This document shows, piece by piece, positions 9,344 through 17,600 of a stretch of 64,000 nt of DNA. The notes under the pieces were generated by a model. It saw nothing but the letters and a program-made list of their open reading frames with translations, did not search any database and was not told the DNA's origin. Position 1 is the stretch's first letter. Each line of letters starts with the position of its first letter. The stretch is from NCBI RefSeq assembly GCF_003991905.1, contig NZ_RSCL01000004.1, positions 397,934 to 461,933 of the forward strand. Direction: 5' to 3'. Source of the stretch: Dulcicalothrix desertica PCC 7102 (GTDB lineage Bacteria; Cyanobacteriota; Cyanobacteriia; Cyanobacteriales; Nostocaceae). The translations under genes were made by a program, and so were the position numbers.

Positions 9344-10060
9344 ATGACTGAAAATATATTAATTGTCGGTGGTAGTCGTGGGATTGGTCTTGCAGTTGCG
9401 GATTATTACCATGATAAAGTTGATGGCTTAATGTGTGTTTCGAGAAGTCCATCAAAATTTGGAAAGTGGATTGAGGCAGATATTTCAAAACAGCAAGGTA
9501 TTGATAAAGTTTGTGCAACTTTTGATAATAAACCTTTAGATGCGCTTCTGTTTCTTGGAGGAACCTGGGAAAAAGGCGCCTTTACCAGTGATTATAATTT
9601 TATAAATAGTAGTTATGAAGAAATTGATCATGTAATTGCTGTGAATCTTATAGCACCTGTTAAACTAATTAAAGGATTAATATCGTCTTTGAAAAAATCT
9701 CAGGCGCCAAAGGTAATTTTTATCGGCTCATTATCAGGTTTAGATAATCAAGCAACAAGAGAAGTGGCAAATACAGCTTCTAAATTTGGATTACGTGGCG
9801 CCGCGCAAGCGTTGCAGATTGAACTCAGTAATACTGGTATTGCTTTTACAGTAATTAATCCTGGAAATATTGCGACACCTGAAGTATTAAATGATATTGC
9901 TAGTAGTACTTTTTCTGCTCAAGTTCCTATACCACTAAGCGATTTAATATGTGTTATTGATTGTTGTTTGAAACTTTCACGCGCATCGTGTATGTCAGAA
10001 ATTAATCTTACACAATTGAATCCCCTGGCAACGGATACAACGGATGTAACGGATAGTTGA
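9344..10060 (+). CDS. SDR-family protein lacking the catalytic tyrosine
   Basis: A 238-residue Rossmann protein of the short-chain dehydrogenase/reductase family. The cofactor loop GGSRGIG is at residues 9-15, the structural Asn (AVNL) near 101 and the catalytic Ser near 129 (IGS). The active-site lysine is at 147 (SK), but the position four before it, normally Tyr, is Asn143 (N-T-A-S-K; codon AAT, one base from TAT). Redox activity is therefore doubtful unless another residue substitutes. The final codons (repeats of Thr-Asp) are encoded by one arm of a large inverted repeat. It is divergent from the toxin-antitoxin pair. Confidence 0.8.
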   Translation: MTENILIVGGSRGIGLAVADYYHDKVDGLMCVSRSPSKFGKWIEADISKQQGIDKVCATFDNKPLDALLFLGGTWEKGAFTSDYNFINSSYEEIDHVIAVNLIAPVKLIKGLISSLKKSQAPKVIFIGSLSGLDNQATREVANTASKFGLRGAAQALQIELSNTGIAFTVINPGNIATPEVLNDIASSTFSAQVPIPLSDLICVIDCCLKLSRASCMSEINLTQLNPLATDTTDVTDS

Positions 10061-10133
10061 TTAGTTTTAGAGGCGCCTTAAAAAAAGTTGCTGTTTGAAT
10101 AAATTATCCGTTACATCCGCTACATCCGTTGCC
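10027..10133. repeat. Long inverted repeat with ACGGAT units
   Basis: The left arm (10027-10055) and right arm (10105-10133) match at 26 of 29 positions as reverse complements, around a 49-base loop. Each arm itself contains three copies of an ACGGAT-type unit. The left arm overlaps the last codons and stop of the SDR gene. It would form a very stable hairpin in the mRNA and may terminate or stabilise it. Confidence 0.75.
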
Positions 10134-10228
10134 AAATTTGACTGCACATCTGAGACAGATATACTACATGTCAATACAATTGTACCCAAGCAAATGCCTG
10201 GGTAAGAATGATTAATTAGTAGATAATG

Positions 10229-13200
10229 TTACATAGCAGGTACAGTGATAACTGCTGGTTTGAGTTGTTGTTCTTGGGTAGGTGTGTACGAAAAACTTGA
10301 TTTGTCGTTGCTGTCGGGCAGAATTGTAATATATTTGCCGTCGTCTTTGGGATTACGTGATACCAATTCTTTACGACCCTCATTAACTAAGAACGGAAGC
10401 ACTGCACTGGCGCCAATAACCACCATATCTACTAGGTTAATTGGTGCGATTTGCAACAATCCTTTGAGTCCAGGTACGGTTGCAGCGGCGATTTGTAGCG
10501 CGAACGAACCACCCAAGGCAATATTTAGATATTTGTTTTGTGGTAGTCTCTTACCGCTAAATATGCTGTGGGTTTGCGAACGGCAACTGAGCGCGTACAT
10601 TAACTGTGCCATTGTCAAGCTCATAAAGCCAATGGTGCTGGCAGTTGCTCCTATACCATAACGGTTAATAGCATAACCATAGGCGCCCAATGCACTTGCT
10701 GACATTATCGCTGACTCGCCAACAATGCGTCGAAAATCGGAATTTTTGATAATTGGTTCAGATGGGTCACGGGGTGGCGCCAGTAATACATCTGGTTCTG
10801 GAGCTTCCATCGCCAGTCCAAGCGCTGGGAAGATATCTGTTACTAAGTTCAACCATAGTAACTGCATGGCTGTCATTGGTTCGCCAATACCAGCAGCAGT
10901 TGCAGCGAGCATCACCATGATTTCACTGGTGTTGGTTGATAGTAAAAAGTGAACCGATTTGCGAATGTTGTTGTAAATTGTACGTCCATGACTAACCGCT
11001 ATAATCATGGTTTCGAGGTTGTCGTCTTCGAGGATAATATCCGCGACTTCACGGGCAACATCGGTGCCACTATGTCCCATTGCAATACCGACATTAGCAG
11101 CTTTGAGTGCGGGAGCATCATTAATTCCATCCCCCGTCATTGCTACTATTTTACCTATGCTTTGCTGTGCTTGGACGATTTGCAATTTGTTCGCAGGACT
11201 AATACGTGCAAAAACATTTACTCGGTCGCACAGTCCTTTAACAACTTCTGGGTCAACTTGTTCGAGGTGTGTTGAGTCAAGAATTTCTAGCTGTTTGCCT
11301 TGGCTAAGATTTAATTCTTTACCAATCGCATAAGCTGTTGGACTTTGATCCCCAGTAATCATTACGGTGTTGATACCTGCTGAGTGGAAATCTCCCATTA
11401 ATTCCTTCACACCTTTACGGATGGGGTCTGCCATTCCCACAAGTCCCAACCAAATTAATTCACTTTCAGTGTTAATTTCATCCGAATCTTGAATTAAATA
11501 AGCAACTCCAAGAACACGCAGTGCTTTACCTGCCATGTCCTCGTTATCGTTCTCAATTAACTGTCTATCAGCATTGGTTAAAGGTATTTGCTGACCGTTT
11601 TTGAGTTGATGACTACATAGCGCTAATACTTCAGATGGACTACCTTTGACTGCAACGAGTTTTTGATTGTTGTCAGGAGTATTATGTAGCGTCACCATGT
11701 AGTTACGCGCTTGCGAACGGTGACTAATTTTCTGCAACGGATAATTTTCGCGCAGACTATTTACATTCACTCCAGCATTTATTGCTAAGTCGATCAGCGC
11801 GTTCTCTGTTGAAGAACCTTTTACAGTGTAATTGTGTTCTTTGTTTTCCTTTTTCTCTTTAACCTTTTCCTTTTCTTCAATAATGCTTTCGTTGCAAAGT
11901 ACCAAGACATGCATTAACTTCAGCACTTGCTCGTTGCTATAAGGATTAATAGACTCATCCCCATCGCGCAACTTATCGTCTGCAACATCAATACATCGTC
12001 CATCAGCACACAACTCAACAACCGTCATGCGGTTAGCTGTAATAGTACCAGTCTTGTCCATACAGATAGTCTGTACCGAACCCAGTGTTTCCACTGCATC
12101 AAGGCGCCGGATTAATACGTTGTGCTTCCGCATGTTAGCAATACCAAGCGCTAACGTAGTAGTTGCTACCGTTGGTAGTCCTTCTGGTACTGCTGCTACA
12201 GCCAACGAAATTGTTGACTTAAGCATTTGCAGCACACTGTTACCGCGTAACAAACCAATACCAAATACAACAGCACAAATGGCGCCGCTAATTACAACAA
12301 GCTGACTTCCTGCTTGGTCGAGTTGTTTTTCCATCGGGGTTTCAGGTGTCGAAGCTTCACCAAGCATCGCCTGAATTTTACCCATCTCGCTATATTTACC
12401 TGTGGCGACAACTACCGCTTTCCCTTGTCCCCCTGTCACCAAAGTACCCATGTAAACCATGTTTACCCGGTCGCCCAAAGCTACATTCTCATCTTCGAGC
12501 GCTACAGTAGACTTACTAACGGGCATACTTTCACCCGTCAACGCCGACTCATCAATACTCAAACGCTCTGCTTCAATTAAGCGTGCGTCTGATGGTACAT
12601 AGCTACCAGGTTTGAGAACTATAATATCGCCTCGGACAATTTCAGTAGCGCTGATTTCAACACTATTGCCGTCGCGAATAACTACTGCCGTTGGCTTAAC
12701 TACATTTTGAAGCGAACGAATTATTTTTTCAGAATTACTCTCAGTAGCATATCCAATCCCCGCATTGATTACTACTACCCCCATAATGACAGCAGCATCA
12801 AGCAAACCACCTGTAGCAACTGACACTCCTGCCGCTACTGCTAAAAGTCCTACTGGCAGTGATTTAAACTGATCAACAAACATGCTTAACCCCGAACGCG
12901 GTTTTGCTTGCGGTAAGGTATTTAAGCCGTATTTCTTCAGTTTGCGAGCAGCAGAATCACTTGATAGTCCTAATACATTTGACGTTTGCAACTCATTAAT
13001 TACGGTCTCTACAGAACGTAAATGCCAAGGTGCAACGGATTGCGCTTTTGTTCCGACCAGATCGCGTGTTTTTTTTGCTTTTCTCTTAGCTTGGTGCTTG
13101 TTTTTTGTTACCAAATTTACAGAATTTTTGTTTTGCTTTTGGTAATCAAAAACCAGACTTTCAATCAGCGATGCAAGACCCGACGAACTGCGTGCTGGTT

Positions 13201-13411
13201 TATAAATTACCAGCATATTTCCTGTGACCGGGTTGGCAGAAACACAACATATATCGTTGTTTTCTGCCAATCTCAACTCTAGGTATTTCTTAAGAGTATC
13301 CGAACCCTGAAGACCATTTACTTTATACCTAGCCCTCCCGCTCACCGCCGTATGTACTTCCTTAACGATAGGAATTTGACGGTGCCGGGAGATGTTACAG
13401 CTTTTATTCAT
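10229..13411 (-). CDS. Cation-transporting P-type ATPase (P2-like) with N-terminal extension
   Basis: A 1060-residue integral membrane ion pump. The core has the actuator TGES motif near residue 290, the P2-type transmembrane signature PEGLP (AAVPEGLP, about residue 410), the phosphorylated Asp in DKTGTIT near 450, KGS, MITGDQ, and the hinge TGDGINDAP. The helix-6-like NLVTD segment and PPRDP follow. Ahead of the core lie about 120 residues that begin like a ferredoxin-fold HMA domain but have no CxxC; a basic linker (KRKAKKTRD) follows. PEGLP points to Ca2+ or similar non-transition-metal substrates, but the ion cannot be fixed from sequence alone. It converges with the SDR gene and is transcribed alone. 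Confidence 0.85.
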   Translation of the reverse strand: MNKSCNISRHRQIPIVKEVHTAVSGRARYKVNGLQGSDTLKKYLELRLAENNDICCVSANPVTGNMLVIYKPARSSSGLASLIESLVFDYQKQNKNSVNLVTKNKHQAKRKAKKTRDLVGTKAQSVAPWHLRSVETVINELQTSNVLGLSSDSAARKLKKYGLNTLPQAKPRSGLSMFVDQFKSLPVGLLAVAAGVSVATGGLLDAAVIMGVVVINAGIGYATESNSEKIIRSLQNVVKPTAVVIRDGNSVEISATEIVRGDIIVLKPGSYVPSDARLIEAERLSIDESALTGESMPVSKSTVALEDENVALGDRVNMVYMGTLVTGGQGKAVVVATGKYSEMGKIQAMLGEASTPETPMEKQLDQAGSQLVVISGAICAVVFGIGLLRGNSVLQMLKSTISLAVAAVPEGLPTVATTTLALGIANMRKHNVLIRRLDAVETLGSVQTICMDKTGTITANRMTVVELCADGRCIDVADDKLRDGDESINPYSNEQVLKLMHVLVLCNESIIEEKEKVKEKKENKEHNYTVKGSSTENALIDLAINAGVNVNSLRENYPLQKISHRSQARNYMVTLHNTPDNNQKLVAVKGSPSEVLALCSHQLKNGQQIPLTNADRQLIENDNEDMAGKALRVLGVAYLIQDSDEINTESELIWLGLVGMADPIRKGVKELMGDFHSAGINTVMITGDQSPTAYAIGKELNLSQGKQLEILDSTHLEQVDPEVVKGLCDRVNVFARISPANKLQIVQAQQSIGKIVAMTGDGINDAPALKAANVGIAMGHSGTDVAREVADIILEDDNLETMIIAVSHGRTIYNNIRKSVHFLLSTNTSEIMVMLAATAAGIGEPMTAMQLLWLNLVTDIFPALGLAMEAPEPDVLLAPPRDPSEPIIKNSDFRRIVGESAIMSASALGAYGYAINRYGIGATASTIGFMSLTMAQLMYALSCRSQTHSIFSGKRLPQNKYLNIALGGSFALQIAAATVPGLKGLLQIAPINLVDMVVIGASAVLPFLVNEGRKELVSRNPKDDGKYITILPDSNDKSSFSYTPTQEQQLKPAVITVPAM

Positions 13412-13642
13412 TTCATGCAGTTGTGAAAAATACTAACTTATTCAGAGTCTTTTATCGTACTGCATAAAATTAAACATTTTCTAATTCGTCAGGATTATCT
13501 TTAAATAACTTATTAAAACCCAAATACCTAATAAATCATACAAGGTTGGAAATCTTACCCTAAATGTACTGAAATACGAACCATACCGATGACATAAAAT
13601 TTTGCTAGAGTTTTAATAGGCTTGCTTTTTAATTTTGACTCA

Positions 13643-14308
13643 ATGTTGCAATTTGCACCTTTATTTCCCTTAATTTACCGTGTTCTCCAACCTAGTTTTC
13701 CAAACTGTCTATGGACAGGAAACACAAACTGTAAAAAAATCGCTCTAACGTTTGATGATGGACCTCACCGTCATCACACACCCCAGTTACTTGAAGTATT
13801 AGATTATTACAAAATTCCGGCTAGTTTCTTTTGGTTAGGTGTATGTGTACAACAGGCGCCACAAATTGCCAAAATGGTACATGCTCGTAACCACTGGATA
13901 GGTTTACACGGTTATGACCACCGAAACTTTCCTATGCTCTCGCCGCAAGAACTTAAAGACAGCTTAGAAAAAACTCAAGCAGCTATTGAAAGTGCCTGTA
14001 ATATACCCGGACAACTTATCCGCGATGTCAGACCCCCAAATGGGTTCTTTACCCCCAATACTTTAAAACTTTTGAAAAAGTGGGACTACCGTCCGGTTAT
14101 GTGGAGCGTTGTACCAGAAGACTGGGTACGACCGGGTGTTAACACAGTAACTCAACGAGTATTAAACCAAGTTCAAAATGGTTCCATCATAGTTTTGCAC
14201 GATGGCTACTTCGGTGGTGAAGATGTCGCCGAAACAACAGCAGCTTTAATACCCAAGTTACTAGAACAGCGTTACGAGTTCGTCACTATAAAAGATTTTA
14301 GATTTTAG
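13643..14308 (+). CDS. Polysaccharide deacetylase (NodB homology domain)
   Basis: A 221-residue carbohydrate esterase 4 protein. It has the motif TFDDGP with the catalytic base and metal-binding Asp, the H-x3-H metal ligands in HGYDH, R-P-P-N-G (motif 3), WSVVPEDW (motif 4) and LHDG with the catalytic His (motif 5). It would remove N-acetyl groups from peptidoglycan or an extracellular glycan. I prefer the ATG at 13643; the frame extends to a TTG at 13622. No clear signal peptide is visible, though the first residues are hydrophobic (LQFAPLFPLIYRVL). It converges with an XRE regulator gene. Confidence 0.88.
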   Translation: MLQFAPLFPLIYRVLQPSFPNCLWTGNTNCKKIALTFDDGPHRHHTPQLLEVLDYYKIPASFFWLGVCVQQAPQIAKMVHARNHWIGLHGYDHRNFPMLSPQELKDSLEKTQAAIESACNIPGQLIRDVRPPNGFFTPNTLKLLKKWDYRPVMWSVVPEDWVRPGVNTVTQRVLNQVQNGSIIVLHDGYFGGEDVAETTAALIPKLLEQRYEFVTIKDFRF

Positions 14309-14348
14309 ATTTGGGATTTTAGATTCAATCCAAAATCCAAAATCTAGA
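14293..14348. repeat. AGATTTTGGATTTTAGAT-type imperfect inverted repeat
   Basis: Runs of GATTTTAGATT and GGATTTTAGATT are followed by their reverse complements (ATCCAAAATCCAAAATCT) at the convergent 3' ends of the deacetylase and XRE genes. The element may work as a bidirectional transcription stop. Confidence 0.55.
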
Positions 14349-14361
14349 ATCCTAAATTTAT

Positions 14362-14709
14362 TTATTCCCTTGCCCCTAATTCCTCAGCAACATTTTCTTG
14401 CTTAGAAGTATCGGCGCCTATAGGCTGTTCTGTTCCTAAAAGAGTGCGGATGTCACTCAAAGAACTAGGTTTGCCCAGTTTCTCTTCTTCGGAGTCGCTT
14501 ACATACTCAATTAAATCCTCTACCTGGCAGCCAAGAGCCTTACAAAACTTTACTATACGTTCAATATGATCAGAGCCAGTTCTTCCGCTTTCCCAATTTT
14601 GAATGGTACTTTCGGTGACACCGACAAGACGTGATAACTCTAACTGGGTCAAACCAGCTCTTTCACGTAATATTGCTATCCTTGGTTTTGCTTTCCGTTT
14701 CACAGTCAC
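14362..14709 (-). CDS. XRE-family helix-turn-helix regulator
   Basis: A 115-residue protein. Residues 10-65 form a Cro/C1-type HTH (LRERAGLTQLELSRLVGV, then STIQNWESGR for the recognition helix). The acidic C-terminal tail (about 50 residues) has no recognised domain. It starts at a GTG (14709), with a second GTG two codons later. It is divergent from the small exported proteins at 14941 onward. A perfect palindrome in the shared upstream region (14833-14847) is a candidate operator for it, though this is inference. Confidence 0.82.
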   Translation of the reverse strand: MTVKRKAKPRIAILRERAGLTQLELSRLVGVTESTIQNWESGRTGSDHIERIVKFCKALGCQVEDLIEYVSDSEEEKLGKPSSLSDIRTLLGTEQPIGADTSKQENVAEELGARE

Positions 14710-14786
14710 AGCACTCCGACGGTCTAACTTATAGTCGTTTATCGTAACACCAAAAAAAAATTACGCCCAGATTTTTTAACCAAGAC

Positions 14787-14815
14787 TTGACACACTTAAA
14801 ATCTTTAGTTAAACT
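14787..14815 (+). promoter_or_regulatory. Sigma70-type promoter for 14941 gene
   Basis: A perfect -35 box TTGACA (14787-14792) is separated by exactly 17 bases from a -10 box TAAACT (14810-14815). Transcription would start near 14823 and read toward the exported protein at 14941. Confidence 0.6.
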
Positions 14816-14832
14816 ATCTAAGTATAGAGGTA

Positions 14833-14847
14833 GCACTTGCCAAGTGC
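14833..14847. promoter_or_regulatory. Operator-like palindrome GCACTTG-C-CAAGTGC
   Basis: A perfect 7-base inverted repeat with a one-base centre, about 18 bases after the -10 box. A repressor bound here would block transcription of the 14941 gene. The XRE regulator encoded next to it is the obvious candidate, but there is no direct evidence. Confidence 0.45.
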
Positions 14848-14940
14848 AAGTCAGTTATCTTTTTTTACCTATTAACACTTAAGTTATTGAGTTAAATATA
14901 TTAAAGGTTGATTAGACATGAGGTTATGGAGTTATAAATT

Positions 14941-15294
14941 ATGTTGAAAATTATGTTGAAAAAGTCTTTTGCTGTAGGTGTGTTAGCGGCTCTGGCAATG
15001 GCGCCTGTTGCACAAGCAGGTCAAACTCAAGCAAATAGTTCTAACATGCGAATTACAAGTGGTAGCTTGGGAACAAGAAACGTTAGTGATATAGACAGCA
15101 GCACTTATACAGACCAGTATCAAGGTAAAAATAGTAATCGATTCTGTGCGACTCGCAATCAGATCCAAGGGAATAGAGAGAACGTAAGTATTAGTAACGG
15201 GAATGTTGGCTTCGGTAATGATAGCAGTGTTTCCAATTCAGCTTTTACAAGACAGAGGCAAAATGCGAACTGCTCCTTCCCTGATTTACGTTAA
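14941..15294 (+). CDS. Small exported protein of unknown function
   Basis: A 117-residue protein with a clear signal peptide (LKKSFAVGVLAALAMAPVAQAG; cleavage after AQA). The mature part is rich in Asn, Ser, Gln and Gly, with loosely repeated SGSLG / SNGNVG units and two cysteines (FCATR and NCSF). A second ATG at 14953 would give a slightly shorter leader. It heads a series of small secreted proteins (15397, 15624, 16103) on the same strand. The repeat composition recalls surface or fibre-forming proteins, but I recognise no family. Confidence 0.7.
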   Translation: MLKIMLKKSFAVGVLAALAMAPVAQAGQTQANSSNMRITSGSLGTRNVSDIDSSTYTDQYQGKNSNRFCATRNQIQGNRENVSISNGNVGFGNDSSVSNSAFTRQRQNANCSFPDLR

Positions 15295-15396
15295 ATATAT
15301 AAATAGCTTAGTAATAGATAAAACTAAAAAGCTGGTTAATCGAGTTGTTGAACTAGATTAACCAGTAACACACAACTAATTAGGTCTAGAAAAATT

Positions 15397-15487
15397 ATGA
15401 AGATAAAAATCTACACATGCAAATTTTCTAGCTGCTGCTTTGATTATAGCTTCAAGTGCAGCGTTAGCAAGTCAAAAGAAGTGCTGA
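15397..15487 (+). pseudogene. Truncated signal-peptide gene fragment
   Basis: From the ATG at 15397 a one-base shift in the first few codons is needed to read a standard exported-protein leader (NFLAAALIIASSAALA, then SQ). It stops after about 29 codons, exactly where a TGCTGAG-type repeat begins. The mature protein is missing. It is probably a relative of the neighbouring small exported proteins cut by the repeat. Confidence 0.5.
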
Positions 15488-15596
15488 GTAGAAAGTGAGT
15501 CGTGCTAAGTAGAGATGCAATTAATCCCTGTGGGAAAACCTCCGGTTTACGTGTCTCGACACTCAGCACGACTCACTCAGTACTCAGTACTCAAAA
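15480..15596. repeat. Inverted STRR-type repeat (TGCTGAG/CTCAGCA)
   Basis: Begins with GTGCTGAGTAGAAAGTGAGTC and ends with the reverse-oriented units GACACTCAGCACGACTCAC and CTCAGTACTCAGTACTC. It joins the truncated leader gene to the promoter region of the 15624 gene. Confidence 0.6.
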
Positions 15597-15623
15597 CTAA
15601 CTACAAAGTTGAGGATGAACGCC

Positions 15624-15959
15624 ATGCCTGCCATAAAATTAATTTTTCCGCTGTTCTTGACTGCAATGATTGCATTACCTGCTTCAATTGCAAATGCTGG
15701 TGAATTAGATATTCAAACAAGTAATGTTCAAATGGAGCTTGATGAAGATGGCGACATTTATATTAGAACTATTAGAACGGCGCCAGTACCACGAGTAATT
15801 GTAAATCCCGCTGTAAATCAAAATATCTATAGAAATCGTCAGATGCGGGTTTTCAGAAGCAATAACAAAATGAAATGCCGTAATGTGACGCAGCGTAGAA
15901 ACTCAAGAAGAGGTGGTAACCAAATTTACACAAGTAATACTACAACCGTCTGTAGCTAA
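15624..15959 (+). CDS. Small exported basic protein of unknown function
   Basis: A 111-residue protein with a signal peptide (LIFPLFLTAMIALPASIANAG). The mature part begins with acidic strands (ELDIQTSNVQMELDEDGD) and ends Arg/Asn-rich (QRRNSRRGGNQ), with two cysteines (KCRN and the penultimate residue). I chose the ATG at 15624 because GAGG lies nine bases before it; an in-frame ATG at 15615 and a TTG at 15609 are alternatives. No known domain. It is one of a set of neighbouring small secreted proteins. Confidence 0.65.
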   Translation: MPAIKLIFPLFLTAMIALPASIANAGELDIQTSNVQMELDEDGDIYIRTIRTAPVPRVIVNPAVNQNIYRNRQMRVFRSNNKMKCRNVTQRRNSRRGGNQIYTSNTTTVCS

Positions 15960-16102
15960 TTCAGGGCATTACTTGTAGAATTCCTGTAATTGTGGAATGG
16001 GCATCCTTGCCCGTTCCCCCATATTACAACTATGACCGTAAACTAACCTTTCTGTTTTGTTTCTATATTTATAACCATACTTGTATTCATTGGTATAAAA
16101 AT

Positions 16103-16588
16103 ATGCAAAACCTCATCTTTTATGCGCTCTGTGTAGGACTTATTATCAGTCTAACTGCTGGATTAACTAACAATTTATCCTACAGTCAAATAAGTTCCGA
16201 AGCATCAAGCGATAGTGGCGCCACACATACATTCACATCCACCACAAGTACACAATCAAACTCTGCATCTATCCAAAGGAATAGTTTAAGTCTAAGTGCT
16301 GCAAATTTAAAACAACCCCAAATTCTAAAAATAAATGCCCCTAGCGCACGGTTACAAGGTGAAATATCCATTAACGGTAAAGTTGTACAGCGTTTAAACG
16401 ACAGCAGTAGTAAGCTAGATTTATCACCTTATTTATCTGTCGGTCAGCAAAAAATTGAAGTTTCAGCACAATATTCACCATCAACTGCTGCCGTCAGCGT
16501 AGAAGTACAAGGTTCAGGCAATAATATTTCGCAACAAACTAGCGGCAGCGGCACATTAAACTATACTCTAGATTTGGACATCCAGTAA
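16103..16588 (+). CDS. Exported Ser-rich protein of unknown function
   Basis: About 161 residues from the ATG at 16103; the frame stays open upstream to 15992 but that part crosses an intergenic repeat and is probably not coding. A hydrophobic leader (LIFYALCVGLIISLTAGL) is followed by a low-complexity Ser/Thr stretch. A compact, beta-rich C-terminal half follows (INGKVVQRLNDSSSKLDL, SVGQQKIEVSAQY). The last part looks like a PEGA-like or Ig-like strand domain, which I cannot confirm. It is probably periplasmic or surface-exposed. Confidence 0.6.
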   Translation: MQNLIFYALCVGLIISLTAGLTNNLSYSQISSEASSDSGATHTFTSTTSTQSNSASIQRNSLSLSAANLKQPQILKINAPSARLQGEISINGKVVQRLNDSSSKLDLSPYLSVGQQKIEVSAQYSPSTAAVSVEVQGSGNNISQQTSGSGTLNYTLDLDIQ

Positions 16589-16609
16589 AAGTTAGGTATC
16601 TAAATTTAC

Positions 16610-16690
16610 CATTATCTTGTAGGCTGAATAACATTATCTTGTGGAATGAATAACATTATCTTGTGGGATGGGCATCCCTGCCCGTCCCAA
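16610..16690. repeat. Direct repeats AACATTATCTTGTGG plus GGGCA-TCC-TGCCC palindrome
   Basis: Three near-identical copies of AATAACATTATCTTGT(A/G)G in a row lead into the short palindrome GGGCATCCCTGCCC. The palindrome family recurs at about 15997, 23305 and 40995. Confidence 0.6.
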
Positions 16691-16703
16691 TTTCAAATGA
16701 GTT

Positions 16704-16721
16704 TGTGAACCACGGTTCACA
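16704..16721. repeat. Palindrome TGTGAACC-AC-GGTTCACA, copy 1
   Basis: Eight-base perfect arms around AC. An identical core occurs at 58065-58082. Both are in non-coding DNA. Confidence 0.6.
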
Positions 16722-16748
16722 TTTACCCCACAAATTCCTCCATTGCCA

Positions 16749-17288
16749 TCAACAAGAATACCTTTCGGTTTTGCTGAAATTAACGGTCGCTTGAAATTGT
16801 GCTTCAAGCGATGTACGAGTTTGCAGGTCAGCCACAGACCAAATTAGAAATTGCTCTGGCGCCGTTACAAAATCTTGATAGCGATGAGTCACAACTGCGT
16901 AGAACTCTTGATACATGGCACACGCATATTCCACTGCTGACTCAAAATCTTGAATAGGTGATAAACGTGCTTGCTGAAGGACATTTTTATCAACTGTACA
17001 AACGTCAACTTTTTCTTTTAACCAATCAATCACAAGTTGAGCTATGTGTGAATTCTGGAATCTGTTTGCATAAGCGCATATTTTCTCCCATCCAAAATCT
17101 GTAACATACATTTTTATCAAGGGTTGCGCTTGGTCAAATAATTCACTAATATCTTCTAATAGCTGGTTTCTGTTCATTAGTAATTCGAGTATTAAATCAG
17201 CATCAACCAATATCCCAATCACAGTTAAATCCCCCGATTGAAAAACAAATACGTTTATTATGTCTATAGAAGCATTGATATTTCTCAA
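16749..17288 (-). CDS. PIN-domain protein (VapC-like fold)
   Basis: The conserved part starts near residue 22 (IGILVDADLILELL), with the first PIN aspartates. It continues with DKNVLQQARLSPIQDFESAVEY (central acidic residues) and VVTHRYQDF (last motif), so the PIN nuclease core appears complete. After it comes a 35-residue tail ending in FSKTERYSC. Translation may start at the GTG at 17222, just ahead of the PIN fold, rather than at 17288. No antitoxin gene is seen beside it. Solitary PIN proteins of this length are common in cyanobacteria. The target RNA is unknown. Confidence 0.7.
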   Translation of the reverse strand: MRNINASIDIINVFVFQSGDLTVIGILVDADLILELLMNRNQLLEDISELFDQAQPLIKMYVTDFGWEKICAYANRFQNSHIAQLVIDWLKEKVDVCTVDKNVLQQARLSPIQDFESAVEYACAMYQEFYAVVTHRYQDFVTAPEQFLIWSVADLQTRTSLEAQFQATVNFSKTERYSC

Positions 17289-17600
17289 TGCTTTCCTGCA
17301 TTCCTACATGTAAGTTATATACAAATCCAAAAGAACTTATTTCAGATTGGCGCCCACTAAAGGGTTACAATTTCACATCCAAGCATCTACATATTTATCG
17401 GCTTTTGTCAATCTGATACACAGTAATCACTTCACACTTTACCGCTGTTACTTGAAACGACGAAGCATATTTCCATCAGTTCCGAAACTCGCAATAATAA
17501 TTATGTTTAATTCAAGTTTTTATGCACTTGAATATCAATAAAAATGTGAAGAAATATATCATATATTTTTTTCTAGTACTAACAATGTTTGATTTTTTAC
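17289..17600. other. 312-base intergenic region
   Basis: AT-rich, with one GGCGCC site. A 64-codon frame here (17347-17541) has no recognisable features, so I do not call it. Confidence 0.4.

Noticed and set aside
17347-17541. 64-codon plus-strand frame
   Set aside because: No RBS or similarity; probably chance in AT-rich spacer.
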